A DNA stretch of 53,597 nt, taken from NCBI GenBank assembly GCA_015179025.1, contig WHUX01000296.1:1-53597 (forward strand), in the 5' to 3' direction. The stretch is from Terfezia claveryi (lineage: Eukaryota; Ascomycota; Pezizomycetes; Pezizales; Pezizaceae). Below, in pieces: positions 44,106-53,597 of this stretch (the stretch's first letter is position 1; the number at the start of each line of letters is the position of its first letter). The position numbers and the translations under genes were made by a program. Below the pieces are notes generated by a model. It did not search any database and had not been told where the DNA came from. It worked only from the letters and a program-made list of their open reading frames with translations.

Positions 44106-45799
44106 CTAGTCAGCTTTGTCCTCATCCTCACCCTCTTCCTCATCTGCATCTTCTCGCTCATCTTTCCCCCCATTATCGCCTGCGACTTGCTTCTCGCCTT
44201 TGTCCTCTTAATTGTTGTCGGTGGTTGTCATTGCAGTACCTCGATACAAAATCTACCGATATACTCGTTTATTGACCTCGGTATCGTCCTCCTCGGTAGA
44301 GTCACTATAATCCTCATCTTCTGTACCGCTTGGAAGAAATTCGGTGGGCCTATCTCCGCTAGGTACCAACAACCCCTTTCCCCGTTTGCTGGAGTCAGAT
44401 TCAGTTAGTTGAGCTTCTTCTTCTTCGGTAGAACCCTCCGAAGCTTCCCATCTGCCCCATAGTCCTGTATCTTCATTATCATCTTGCTTGTTGGGTTTGT
44501 CATCGCAATCCTATCCATTGGTGAGTAAAGTTCTTTACATCAAGTACGAGATGGATCAAGCGTAAGGGTGCACCTACCCCTTCAATATCCATCCCAATGT
44601 CCTCATCACTTAAGCAATCGTCGGCACCCCCCTCGGCTAATTCATTTTGAATGGTCAGCATCCGACCCTCTAGTACATTAGGGCCTTTAGCACTAGTTTT
44701 GTTAGCACCTGTGTCACTAGTTATGTTCGCACCTATGTCACGTGTAGCTCCAGGGTCGGGTATCGAGACTAGTGGAGTTGGCTCTTGGAATCAGGCATAG
44801 GCTCGGCGGTTTATCGGCACAATGTTAATGACGACTATGAACTACTATACTGGCTTAACCCCTATTGCTTCCAATTCCCTATTTGGAATTTGGAAATCGG
44901 GGAGCTCTTGTTGCTCCTCCAATTCCAAGTATAATCTCTTCTGGTCATCAGAGAGTTGATACCACTGGTAGAGAATATATGCCCTTTTGCGGATGAATAT
45001 TAGGTCTCACGTCCTTTGGACAACTCTTTCGAAATTTTCTAGTTCAACATTGTTTAACTGGTTTCTCTGAGTCCAGATTGCCTTTCCAGTTATCATAGCG
45101 TGTTCTGCCTCCTTAATCCCTGCTTTGAGTACCCTGTTGACTTTTTGTCTTTTCCAGTCCTTGGCACGCTCCCACGACAAAGGTGGGCCAAGCAGTTTCT
45201 TGTGGGTCTCTAGAATTTTTTTCTTGTGAGGATTGGTGGAAGTGCCCCATGCATTCCTCCCCCCGCTAAATTCGGTATTTGGATTGAACTCACGCGAGCC
45301 CCATGGGAAGTTGGCATATTTGGCGTAAAGATTCCTTTGAGATGGGATGGCTAATCCCGCATTGTGTTTCTTTTTTTAGGAACATCCTCAGTTAGTTCAG
45401 CTGTCCTTGTTCTTGGAACATCCGCAATTGGGGGTGGGTAGAAGGCTAGTTCGGCTCTTGTCCTTCTTCTTGTTGGAATATCTTCAACTGGGGGGGGACC
45501 AGGGCTAGTTCGGCTCTTGTCCTCCTTCTTCTTGTAACATCCTCAATTGAGGGTAATAATTCTGCTCTCGTCTTCCTTTTTTTTGGAACATACTCTGTTG
45601 TCTATGCTGCCGGCGCTTTGTAAGTTGTCATGCCTTCTTTCTGAATAAGCTCCGGCCTCTTCCCCGCCGAGCTAGCTGGTCCTTTTCGTGTTGACTTTTT
45701 TTTCTGCATGGCAGACTCTGGTGTCGGGCTGGCTGGCGCTTTACCAGTTGTCTTACTTTTCTTCTGAGGATGGTCTGGCATTGCGGATCTTAAACACAA
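44106..45799 (-). pseudogene. Multi-exon gene with basic TRAEL repeats and acidic C-terminus, damaged or misassembled
   Basis: The minus-strand start (45799 or 45781) gives a Lys/Pro/Ala-rich N-terminus with three KxxKAPAS-like repeats. Then come units of about 20 residues ending (R)RRTRAELA..PPP (45590-45380), a conserved-looking middle (NLYAKYANFPWGS..., LLGPPLSWERAKDWKRQKVN) and an acidic tail. Introns: near 44860-44780 (phase 0, GTATAG...AAGAG), 44577-44511 (67 nt, GTAGGT...ATAG) and 44264-44205 (60 nt). Stop at 44106. Defects: TAG after KAPAA, TGA near 45011, and two frame breaks at homopolymers, C8 (45490-45497) and A7 (near 45375), each repaired by one base. I do not recognise the family; the charge pattern suggests a nuclear, chromatin-type protein. 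Confidence 0.55.
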
Positions 45800-45848
45800 A
45801 CTTCATCAGTCTTTCCACTTTGGACTCAATGTCGTTCCACTTCACACG

Positions 45849-46041
45849 ACCTCCGTGATAGCCTTCGTGACACGACTTTGCAATACATACCCCTTCGTTA
45901 TCTTCACAGCTGCTAGTTATTCAGCCGGGAATATCTATGATTAAGATAACTGATAGTTAGTGAATAAGCTAACTTCAGATTTCCTGACACGATCTCCGTC
46001 ACAGCCTCTGTGACATCCTCCGTGACAGCATCTATAACATG
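45849..46041. repeat. TCCGTGAC motif cluster
   Basis: Five or more variants of TCCGTGAC (inverse of GTCACGGA) lie upstream of the previous gene, for example CTCCGTGATAG, TTCGTGACACG, CTCCGTCACAG, TCCTCCGTGACAG. Confidence 0.6.
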
Positions 46042-46319
46042 GCTTTGCACATACCCCTTCGTTATCTTTACAGGAGATTATATAGATGCAAATCACCGTA
46101 CAAGTGCTGACGATTCCTTGGACCTGGTAGATAAATGGAAGATAACCACCAAAACCCTTTTTTCATGCAAATAAATGAATTCTTTGTTTACAAGCAAACC
46201 TAGATGCCATTAACCGAACATGGCCATGTGACTAGCGTCACCACGAGGCATGCACATAAGTGCTTACATTGTGAATTTCACCTGCACTCAAGTATACATA
46301 TGAATAAATAGGTCCATGT

Positions 46320-46859
46320 TTAATTTTGGTTGACATGGAAGGATATCGGGCCAAAATGAAAATCAGAAGAGCCCGGCCCAATCTCAATACTAAGACTTCC
46401 CCCCATAGCGGCCTCCTCGATGACTTGTGCTTCCTGCTGCCTTTGCCATCGCTTTTGTTTGCGAACCTGGCATCGCCGGGTTGACCAGTCTTTGGACCAC
46501 CTTGTCCTTCTTAGGTTAATAGTCCCAACTGCAGGCAAAGAAAGATTTAAGGGCTGATTTATGGAATTCTGCTGCTGACGAGGAGCACGTGAGACATCAA
46601 TAACAGGGGGGGTGGCAAATGACGGGGAAAGTTGTACAGGTTGGGAATGTTCATATTGGGTGTATGGGGGTTGCCTTGGAGTTTCGTCAAGTGGCTCCTC
46701 ATTCTCTTTATTAACCCCTGGGTCAGGATTGCCCTCCTGCATCTCCACCTCTATTTCCTGCAAAACCCTTCTACCATCTCTGAAATGATCACTGTCAGTG
46801 TCAGCTTTGCTAGGTGTGGCAGGTACTTCTAGTATTGGACATCGTGACTGATTTCGCAC
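46320..46859 (-). CDS. Hypothetical protein (179 codons)
   Basis: A single open frame from MRNQSRCPIL to HVNQN. It has an acidic first half (EIEVEMQEGNPDPGVNKENE), a Pro/Gln-rich middle and a basic Arg/Lys/Gln helix near residues 120-145 (RRTRWSKDWSTRRCQVRKQK). No family is recognised. It sits divergent from the decayed plus-strand gene that starts just to the right, so both could share the intergenic stretch 46860-46930. It could be one exon of a longer gene, or a chance ORF. Confidence 0.4.
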   Translation of the reverse strand: MRNQSRCPILEVPATPSKADTDSDHFRDGRRVLQEIEVEMQEGNPDPGVNKENEEPLDETPRQPPYTQYEHSQPVQLSPSFATPPVIDVSRAPRQQQNSINQPLNLSLPAVGTINLRRTRWSKDWSTRRCQVRKQKRWQRQQEAQVIEEAAMGGSLSIEIGPGSSDFHFGPISFHVNQN

Positions 46860-46939
46860 ATGGTATCAGGTTTGATAATCACAGGAAGTTTGGGGTTAAA
46901 GATTAGCTGCAAGCCGAAAATAAGGTTGTGTCAAATCAA

Positions 46940-49253
46940 GTGAGTTACCACACAATACCGCTATACGCCCTTTTCCTGTTCCTCACCGCAGATCAGTTTC
47001 CAGCACCACAAACTACTGACCTTGCAGTACGTGTAGTTGCCAGGCGCTTCAAACATGACCCGCTCAAGGTAACAGGAAAATACGATCATCATCATCTGTT
47101 CAGTGGAACCGCGCAAAATGGGACAAGCCCACATGACTATGCACTTACTCAAATAACACAGGATATGTATGCAACCTCATATGGGGCAAGCAAAAAAGTA
47201 TGGAAGTCATACCTTGACGACATATTTTGTTGTGGTGAAGTAATAATGGATCGGAGGTGGCTTGGTGTGGAATGACAAAAGGGTAGGGAGATGCAGATAA
47301 TGGAGGACAGGAAGTGAATAGAGTGGTAGAGTGGGGACACGACGAATTTATCTGGCACCAGCAGACCTGCCCAAGCAATGTCTCTAGTCATTTCCTTCAG
47401 ACCTAGGCATGTACTACCTGTTTCAGAACTGGCACAATAACTTGCCTGCATTGCCTAGAACTATACATCGGCAAGTAATGAATGACATTATTGCCTGTAC
47501 AGCAATTGATCGGTCGATGCGTTGTGAACAACTAGCTATATCAGGATTAACCATGCTATTCAGAAGTGCATTGACTGTTACCATATGAGACAGAGAACGC
47601 TTCACCTGCCAGTCTACCTCCCACCGGCTAAACCAACTCTTATGGTATAGATTATGCCATCGACTCATCGCCATTGACTCATCGCTTTCGTAGATGAGGT
47701 ACTATTGTAACCATTATGGCAGTTCTACACCAGGTTGGAGTGGATCAGGATGGTACTTCCATTTGGTGGTATCTTGTGCTTTACTTATGTGGTCATAGAT
47801 ATTTTTTCTTGTCACGGATATTTTCTTTGTCACGGACAGGTTATTTTGTCATGGATGTCTTGTTATGGATGTCTTGTCACGGATGTCTTGTCACGGATGT
47901 GTTGTCGAGGATCTTATGCTTGTCCCAGATGGGCCATACAGGTCTTTCCTACGACTAATGCTAGCCAGGTCCTTTGGATACAATTATTATTAGCTACGGA
48001 CTAGTCTACTTTTGTCCTCCCATTATACATCAGAATTAGAGGTAGACAATCTACCAAAAGAGGACATTGCCATTTAGGGATTCTTTCTAGAACTGTAACT
48101 GGAGTTTTGCTTATATATAGTTGTCAGGGCTATAATTCTCACCGACCATATTACAACGAGCGTTATGCCAAGAACCTTACCTCACAATATGCCCGAATAC
48201 TACAATCCAGAAGATGAATTCCTTTCGAAGAGTTCCGGCAGCCATGGAGAGATACTGCAGGACTACGACGTATCCTTAGTCTACAGGTTACGGAATTGGT
48301 AACGTCCCAGTCCACCCAGTTAGTTATGGACCGATTCGACTCCAACAGGATTACCTCCAAGCGGTAGCCATGGAGCTTCTAGAGAGGATTTGGTTTGATG
48401 GGTGTGATCTAGTATTCCCATGAGCTTGCATAGTAGTGCACAAATCTTTTATCTGGATGACTATACTCTCTATGATTTGTTATGGGTTACCCTTTTCCAC
48501 CATTACCTGAGTGGCAGCCAACAATCATGGGTTTATGCCAAGATTGTTGATTCCCATCGGTAAGTTAACTCTACGCTAAAACATTGAGGTCTCGACTCAC
48601 CATATGCTAGATACTCTCCCAGACCCACCGGATCCCTGATGGGCAATCATTTAGCGTCCAGTGTATATATCGCCATAATGGCATCCCCTACCTAGAATAA
48701 CAGTATTATGTTGTGGGCAAGAGTTCTGGCTTCGGCCTTCAAGAAGGTGTATTTCTAATCCTTGCACATAGACAGAGCATAGTCTGGTTAGACAGAGCAT
48801 CGGGCTAACTATGTCTAAACCTCGAGAGATTATGGAACTTACAGCCAGTCCGATTGGCTATTGAGATGTAGCATACTCCAACTGGATTTGACCAATATCC
48901 CGATAATATATCAGAGCTACCAGAAAGTGATGTCGGCAACAGCCCCGGACTAATTGATAACGCTAGCCGACTGAGTCCGAAATCGGGAATGACTCTGAAG
49001 ATGACATGATGGAGGATAATGTCGACTGCGATTCTAGTTATAGCGATTCATCATCTTCCTGCAGCGAAAGCTCTAACTATACAACTAAGCTCTTGGAGTC
49101 ATCCCACAGCTCAGAGGATTCAGGTGATGACAATGATGACGACTCACATGATGACCACGAAGACATCGGAGACCCTTTTTAGAATGATTGGATGGTCATG
49201 CGGTTGGATTGGGATTGGGTTTGGCACGCTGTAGATGCACTACAGCATGATTG
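46940..49253 (+). pseudogene. Decayed multi-exon gene of unknown function
   Basis: Protein-like plus-strand segments alternate with stops. After a 52-nt intron (46940-46991, GTGAGT...CACCGCAG) come DQFPAPQTTDLAVRVVARRF to DRRWLGVE (46992-47275). Then LGMYYLFQNWHNNLPALPRT and on (47400-47700, one TGA), YYNERYAKNLTSQYARILQS (48140-48200) leading to RITSKR (to about 48360, one TGA), a 51-nt intron (48560-48610), IPDGQSFSVQCIYRHNGIPY to LDRASG (48611-48800, one TAA) and an acidic Ser/Asp-rich end (48964-49183). I do not recognise the family. Stops are mostly CAA>TAA or CGA>TGA type. It is convergent with the Plavaka-like transposase, so it could be an accessory gene of that element or a host gene that was mutated. 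Confidence 0.45.
47809..47907. repeat. GTCACGGAT tandem cluster
   Basis: Six near-copies of TTGTCACGGATGTC, with TTGTCATGGATGTC and TTGTTATGGATGTC variants. It interrupts the decayed gene and creates chance ORFs. Confidence 0.75.
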
Positions 49254-49558
49254 ACCGTGCTTATTGAAGTATATAAATTTGCGTTATCATGGAACGCATC
49301 TTAGGTACCAATGGAATGTCTTCCACAGAATCCGTGACAAGCACGCATTATCCGTGACATGTGCCAACTAGTCGCAGAATGTGAATAAATAATCATCTCT
49401 TCCCTAATACCTTTCCCAACCTATTGCCAACTTCCAGGAATACAATAGCCAGACGATCTTGCCCCATACTCAAACGTATCTCGATCTGCAAGTGTACACA
49501 TAGGTACCTCATTCTAGCTCAATGGTTTCCACTCTTACCACATCAGCAGAAAAAATTC

Positions 49559-49713
49559 TGTGTCAGGACGCACTTTCTACGTTTTCTCCGTCCTATGCGT
49601 CACAACAACCTTTTTACCTTCTTTGCATCCGATGCGCGTCCTGACACAACTGCAGATACAAATCTGTGTCAGGACGCGTCAACTATTTTTATACCGTCCC
49701 ATGCGTTACAATT
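49559..49713. repeat. TGTGTCAGGACGC repeat cluster downstream of the Plavaka-like gene
   Basis: The 13-mer occurs at 49559-49571 and 49665-49677 in direct orientation and at 49636-49648 inverted. Each direct copy is followed after about 20 bp by CCGTCCYATGCGTYACAA, giving two units of about 49 bp around the inverted copy. The layout resembles subterminal transposase binding sites. Confidence 0.75.
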
Positions 49714-49851
49714 TTCTACACCCCCACACATAGCCTCCTAACATTCGCCTGGCACCTGTTTTATATCCGACACTTCACGTTCTTTGTGGCTCTTCCCCCA
49801 ACTGTAGTCACAAGTTTATTATTTCCTAATCATAAATCATATTCCACTTCT

Positions 49852-52782
49852 CTAATCATAAATCGTATTCCACGTCTCTAAGTCTATTCTATTATTTACC
49901 AACCAACTTTCCCCCGGCTCTAATAGTATCAAATGTGCAATCCCTTCTATTTGTGATATCTTAACTATAACCCCTTCCCCACTCATCGGCAATCTAACGC
50001 GAACCATCCCTTCTGTGCCCTGCACAGCATTTCCCCCGATGCATTGAAGCAGATTCACATGCGCCAACCGGTGCACTATTCCTGCCATAGTTATTACTTT
50101 GAACAATGTATTGATTCGTCCTGGTATTCGTCCATTCAGCGTCCCTACTGGTGCCTCATCCAATGCACGCTGTCTCCTTACCCATATCCAATCGTGTCTT
50201 TCCTTCCCGCGAAACTTCTCGGTGCATCTAGCATTGTGCAAAATGAACCATTCTCCATTGAATTTTGGCACTGGAATTTGAAGCATCCCATATGAACGAA
50301 TTTCCTGAACTAACAGCCCTGTAGGGTTGGAATCCATGCTTCTAACTTCCTGCCTTAAAAACGCTTGCGTTGTCAGCACTAGATCTGGTAAGCCGGTTAC
50401 ACGCTCCAGATCCTCAAGGCTGGGTATTAATCCCAACTCAATTTTCGCCCGCAACTTCAAGTAGACCTGTCCGACACCTGGCGTCACATCTCCGTTTTGC
50501 CTAACCTGGTTCCATAGATTAAGTGTCAAGTCCTTCATAGCAAAAGTATGATCCCTCGTGTAGGTAGTAACTATTTGTGGTGTTGCATTAACCCTATTAC
50601 TTCGACGGTAAGCATCCTTAAGGCCTTTATGCATGGCTTCACTGATATCTGTAGAATATTGAGCTAGAGCCCCAAACTTTGGAATCTGTTCGGCATAATG
50701 GGAAATTAAATGGACTTTTGGGAAATTGAAGTGCGCCCCTTCTTGTAAAATGTCATTCACCAATTCCCGACGGTGCAAGGTATTCTCTTGATGCATCCTA
50801 ACCTTTTCCGATGCTGTGAGGTCTTCAACCAACGATCCCGCTTGTTCCTTCAACAAATCCTTATGTGCTTCTGCAGCAGCCTTTCTTGTTTTCTTATCAG
50901 CACGGAACCTCAAGAACACAGCTTTAGTTTCATGAAACACACGCAAATATTCTTATAAATAAGAAATTGTCTTATCCGTATGACTAGGATACTGAGTCAT
51001 GAGATAGAAGTCAGTGATGCTACGTATGCAGTGAATTGCTCGATTGAACTCCTGTACCTGACCTCCGGTAGGCCGTGGTTGGTTGGCCTTCCGACGCAAT
51101 GCCACAGTAAATGTTCCAAGAATGACTTTACCAAAGTTCCGCATTTCCTTTCCCGACCATTGTGAAACAACTTGGTATCCCTTGGTCGGAACTGAAAATC
51201 CAGGGTAGGGAGGCAACCGATGCCAGACATAGTCAAACGCATTAATCCGCTCATGGTATTCTAGAAAACCTTGAATCCAATCCATTAAATGATTTAACAC
51301 TCCTAGGAGGATATTGTGCAAAACATCTGCTCGAACGAGCTCAGGCGGATTTATATTTGGGACTGACCACAAGGCGTTTTTGATGTTTTAACGCCGTTTG
51401 CATTCAAACTGATAGCGTCGGAATTGTTGTACGCTGCGGCATAATTTTGATGTGAGTGAGCTGGATAACCACTTCCTGAATACTCACCAAGCTTCTCGAC
51501 GGGGATTGTGCAAGAAGGGCAGCAGTTGTTTGCAATACCATGGATTGTAGCATTTTCCATATGGTCAGCGAGCCAACAAAAGAGCTTAGGAAAGCATAAG
51601 CGTACGTTCCCATCAGCACAAACCATCTCGTAGGCTTTCTGACATCTCGCGTCAGATAGCGGTTTCAGCAAATGCGCCAAAACATCGTGTATGGTTTGCA
51701 ATGCCTGAATTTCCTGCGTTTCTACCGAATACCCAGGTATTTTGTTGATTCGTTTCGGCCCAATCGGTAGCAGTGCAATTGGTATCCAGGCATGCATCGT
51801 ATGTGTATTGCGTATGGAGCTTCCGATATTGCCGATACTCATATAAACAGGTCATAACTTTTTGTCTCCAGAGAAATTCGTTAGGTGAGTTTCATCTGAT
51901 GCTAGTAAAATCAGAACAAGTGTCCCGCCTTCGGGTAGCAAAGCCTATCCGTTTCAGTTAGTTGGATATCCGACATAGCACACAGAAATTGCTCACCTGA
52001 GTGTCTTCCCACCACTTTGCAGTATGGATTTCACTATATACCCTGTTCCCTTCATTGTCATATTCTTGCCGTGGGCCCCAGGCCATCTCGCTGGCATAAA
52101 CCTTTTGGCGTAGAAGGTACTTCACTGCTGCAATAATATTCTAATAATAAAAGGCCACCCCCTTGAGTAATGGGTAGTTCACTGTTCCTGAGTGCCAGGA
52201 AGGTTTATTTGCCGCCGAGTCGATAAGCTTATACATTGTATACGCTGACCGAAATTGAACCTCGTGCATTGGATTGAGGCCTTTCAAGAGGTTATCTTTG
52301 AAAAACTGGTCGATCTTTGACTGTGAGGTCTTTGTAGAATTGAAGAAGCGTGCCAGTCGATAATCAATTGAGGTGCGGAATGGAGCAAACAAATTGAAGT
52401 TTCGGTCTTCCTCCGGAAATACATGTTGACGTATTGGGTTGCCTGCACGTGGATAGGTGATTGCATGCTAACTTCCCTCATCGGATTTTGGTTCAACACA
52501 AAAAGTTCGAGCCTCCCTATCAGATCCCTCGCTATGGCATGAATCAGAGTAGTAATCAACATCGGCAGATATAATATCGGTGAAATTGACTTCGTCTATA
52601 TCATAATCTAAATCAACAGTATCTCTGGTGTTGGAGAACCGACGCTTTCGAGACGGTGGCAGTGGCCCATTAAGATCCTTCACGTTTTTTTCAGGATGAA
52701 CCTTCGCCAGATGATTTGAATATGCTCCAGCTGAAGTATAGAATCGTGGGCACCATTGGCATAGGGTTTTGTATCTGTTCAT
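49852..52782 (-). pseudogene. Plavaka/KDZ-type transposase
   Basis: From the start: a C2H2 finger (CQWCPRFYTSAGAYSNHLAK), an acidic linker, FAPFRTSIDYRLARFFNSTK (about 52350), a 52-nt intron (51996-51945, CTAAC branch), DETHLTNFSGDK (first catalytic Asp, about 51885), YMSIGNIGSSIR, VCADGNVRLCFPK (second Asp, about 51620), a Cys pair CCPSC, ADVLHNILLGVLNHL (about 51300) and HFNFPKVHLISHYAEQIPKF (about 50720). These are typical of fungal Plavaka transposases of the KDZ group. Defects: TAG at 52468, TAG at 52141, TGA at 51852 (Trp in relatives), a one-base shift near 51390, and TAA at 50953. The last 364 codons are open. TIRs were not located. Confidence 0.85.
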
Positions 52783-53061
52783 TTTGAAACGTCACGGAGG
52801 TTGTAAAATGTTGTAAGAGACAGATTTTGTGGTGTAATATTTTCATTAACAGAATCTCAGGGAATAAGCTTCATAAGCGCCAAGGCTCCGATCGCACTAA
52901 ATAAGGGATTTTATCCGACGTGATGCGTTGGATTTTGCCAAGACCGACTGCGCACGATACCCTTGGCCCCACACCCTTCTTAATCTTCTCTCTACTTACT
53001 TTCTTTCTTCTACCCTACACCAAATACACAACCTTCGCATCCTTCCTTACTTCCCTCTACC
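52783..53061 (+). promoter_or_regulatory. Intergenic region with probable promoter of the right-hand gene
   Basis: A long pyrimidine-rich stretch (52978-53060, CTTCTCTCTACTTACTTTC-like) directly precedes the ATG at 53062, a common pattern upstream of fungal genes. GTCACGGAG occurs at 52791. This region also separates the divergent Plavaka-like gene from the gene on the right. Confidence 0.4.
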
Positions 53062-53597
53062 ATGGAGACTGCCCTCTACCTCTGGAGTCGGGAGAGCCCT
53101 TACCTTCATCTTGTTGCGTCTAAATTCAACGCCGCGATCAGCCAACTGAAGCCACTGCGATCACGCTGGCAAGAACAACAAGATGAGGCTGGGGTGCTTC
53201 CTATCCTTGGTTAAGGTCCTATCTATTGGACATAAGTTCCGACTTCACTGGTTGGAACACTCTCGTAGTTTATTATGTTTGCTCTCCCCCTTTAATAAAA
53301 CTACAATTTCCAACCTGAACAAAAGAATCACTTCCTGCATGAACCCTGATATTGACTCTTCCATCCCCCAAATCATCAATCCTTTCCTGCCTCATCCTTC
53401 CCCTCTGACTACGTTTCCGTAGACGTTCGCGACGGGCATGCCGTTGTCTTATCCGCTGCCTCTAATTTGACTTTGCGGATAGTGGAGGCGCTAGATTTGG
53501 AGGAGCCTCCGGAGTTAGGGGAGGGATTGGGGTCGGCGGAGGCACGGGAGGGGGTGGAAATAGGACTGCGAGTGGCATATTTTCTTGGTTCTCTAAT
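53062..53597 (+). CDS. Unknown host protein, 5' part only
   Basis: Exon 1 (53062-53209) starts at an ATG in a good context (CTACCATGG) and reads METALYLWSRESPYLHLVAS and on, to VLPIL. A 214-nt intron (53210-53423, with CTGAC branch-like sequence and TTTCCGTAG) keeps phase 1, and exon 2 continues as DVRDGHAVVLSAASNLTLRI to LRVAYFLGSL at the window edge with no stop. Balanced base composition and undamaged codons contrast with everything to the left, so this probably marks the end of the transposon cluster. The family is not recognised from this fragment. Confidence 0.6.

Noticed and set aside
47716..48004. Plus-strand ORFs of 80-90 codons with CHGCLVTDVLSR-type repeats
   Set aside because: They are produced by the tandem GTCACGGATGTC units and are not continuous with the neighbouring exon-like segments.

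Overview
The window looks like a transposon-rich region of a filamentous ascomycete genome. Host-type genes carry short introns (about 50-70 nt) with GT...CTAAC...AG signals. Almost everything left of 42.5 kb is Ty3/gypsy LTR retrotransposon of the chromodomain (chromovirus) type. A KDZ/Plavaka-like transposase and a pogo-like transposase are also present. Most transposon reading frames are interrupted by stops where a related copy has Trp, Gln or Arg codons (TGG>TAG, CAR>TAR, CGA>TGA), as expected from RIP or deamination of methylated cytosine. A truffle-like Pezizomycete would fit, but the sequence does not name the species. I saw no tRNA, rRNA or CRISPR.

Layout, left half (1-34.5 kb): an AT-rich, nested stack. 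Old element A (gag to RNase H) is split twice. A 6.1-kb chromovirus C1 (2131-8224, TSD GTATG) sits in its gag. A 10.6-kb chromovirus B1 on the minus strand (10582-21150, TSD CTAAA) sits in its reverse transcriptase. B1 is itself interrupted by a 248-bp MITE, a solo LTR (TSD GCGTG/GCATG) and a 714-bp palindromic element (TSD GTTGAAGTT). A sister copy B2 follows on the plus strand (23277 to about 32591). Its reverse transcriptase is split by a TRIM-like element (TSD CATAT), and it is truncated against a pogo transposase fragment, which is cut by the LTR of a further element D.

Layout, middle (34.5-42.8 kb): short repeats built on GTCACGGA, then a GGTGCT minisatellite in a long Gly/Ala/Ser frame. 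That frame is split by chromovirus E (36367-42542, TSD GTGCT), a relative of C1 with different LTR 5' halves.

Layout, right part (42.8-53.6 kb): more GC-balanced and genic. It holds a highly divergent histone H3 (possibly CenH3) gene whose first residues are exactly MARTKQ, a multi-exon gene with basic TRAEL repeats and an acidic tail, an unknown ORF, a decayed multi-exon plus-strand gene, a Plavaka-type transposase on the minus strand with four in-frame stops and one frameshift, and the first two exons of a normal-looking gene running off the right edge.

The items most worth follow-up are the H3-like gene, the extra zinc-knuckle module between RNase H and integrase in the B chromoviruses, the 248-bp GAGAC/GTCTC-packed MITE found three times, and the GTCACGGA motif scattered only in the non-retrotransposon part.
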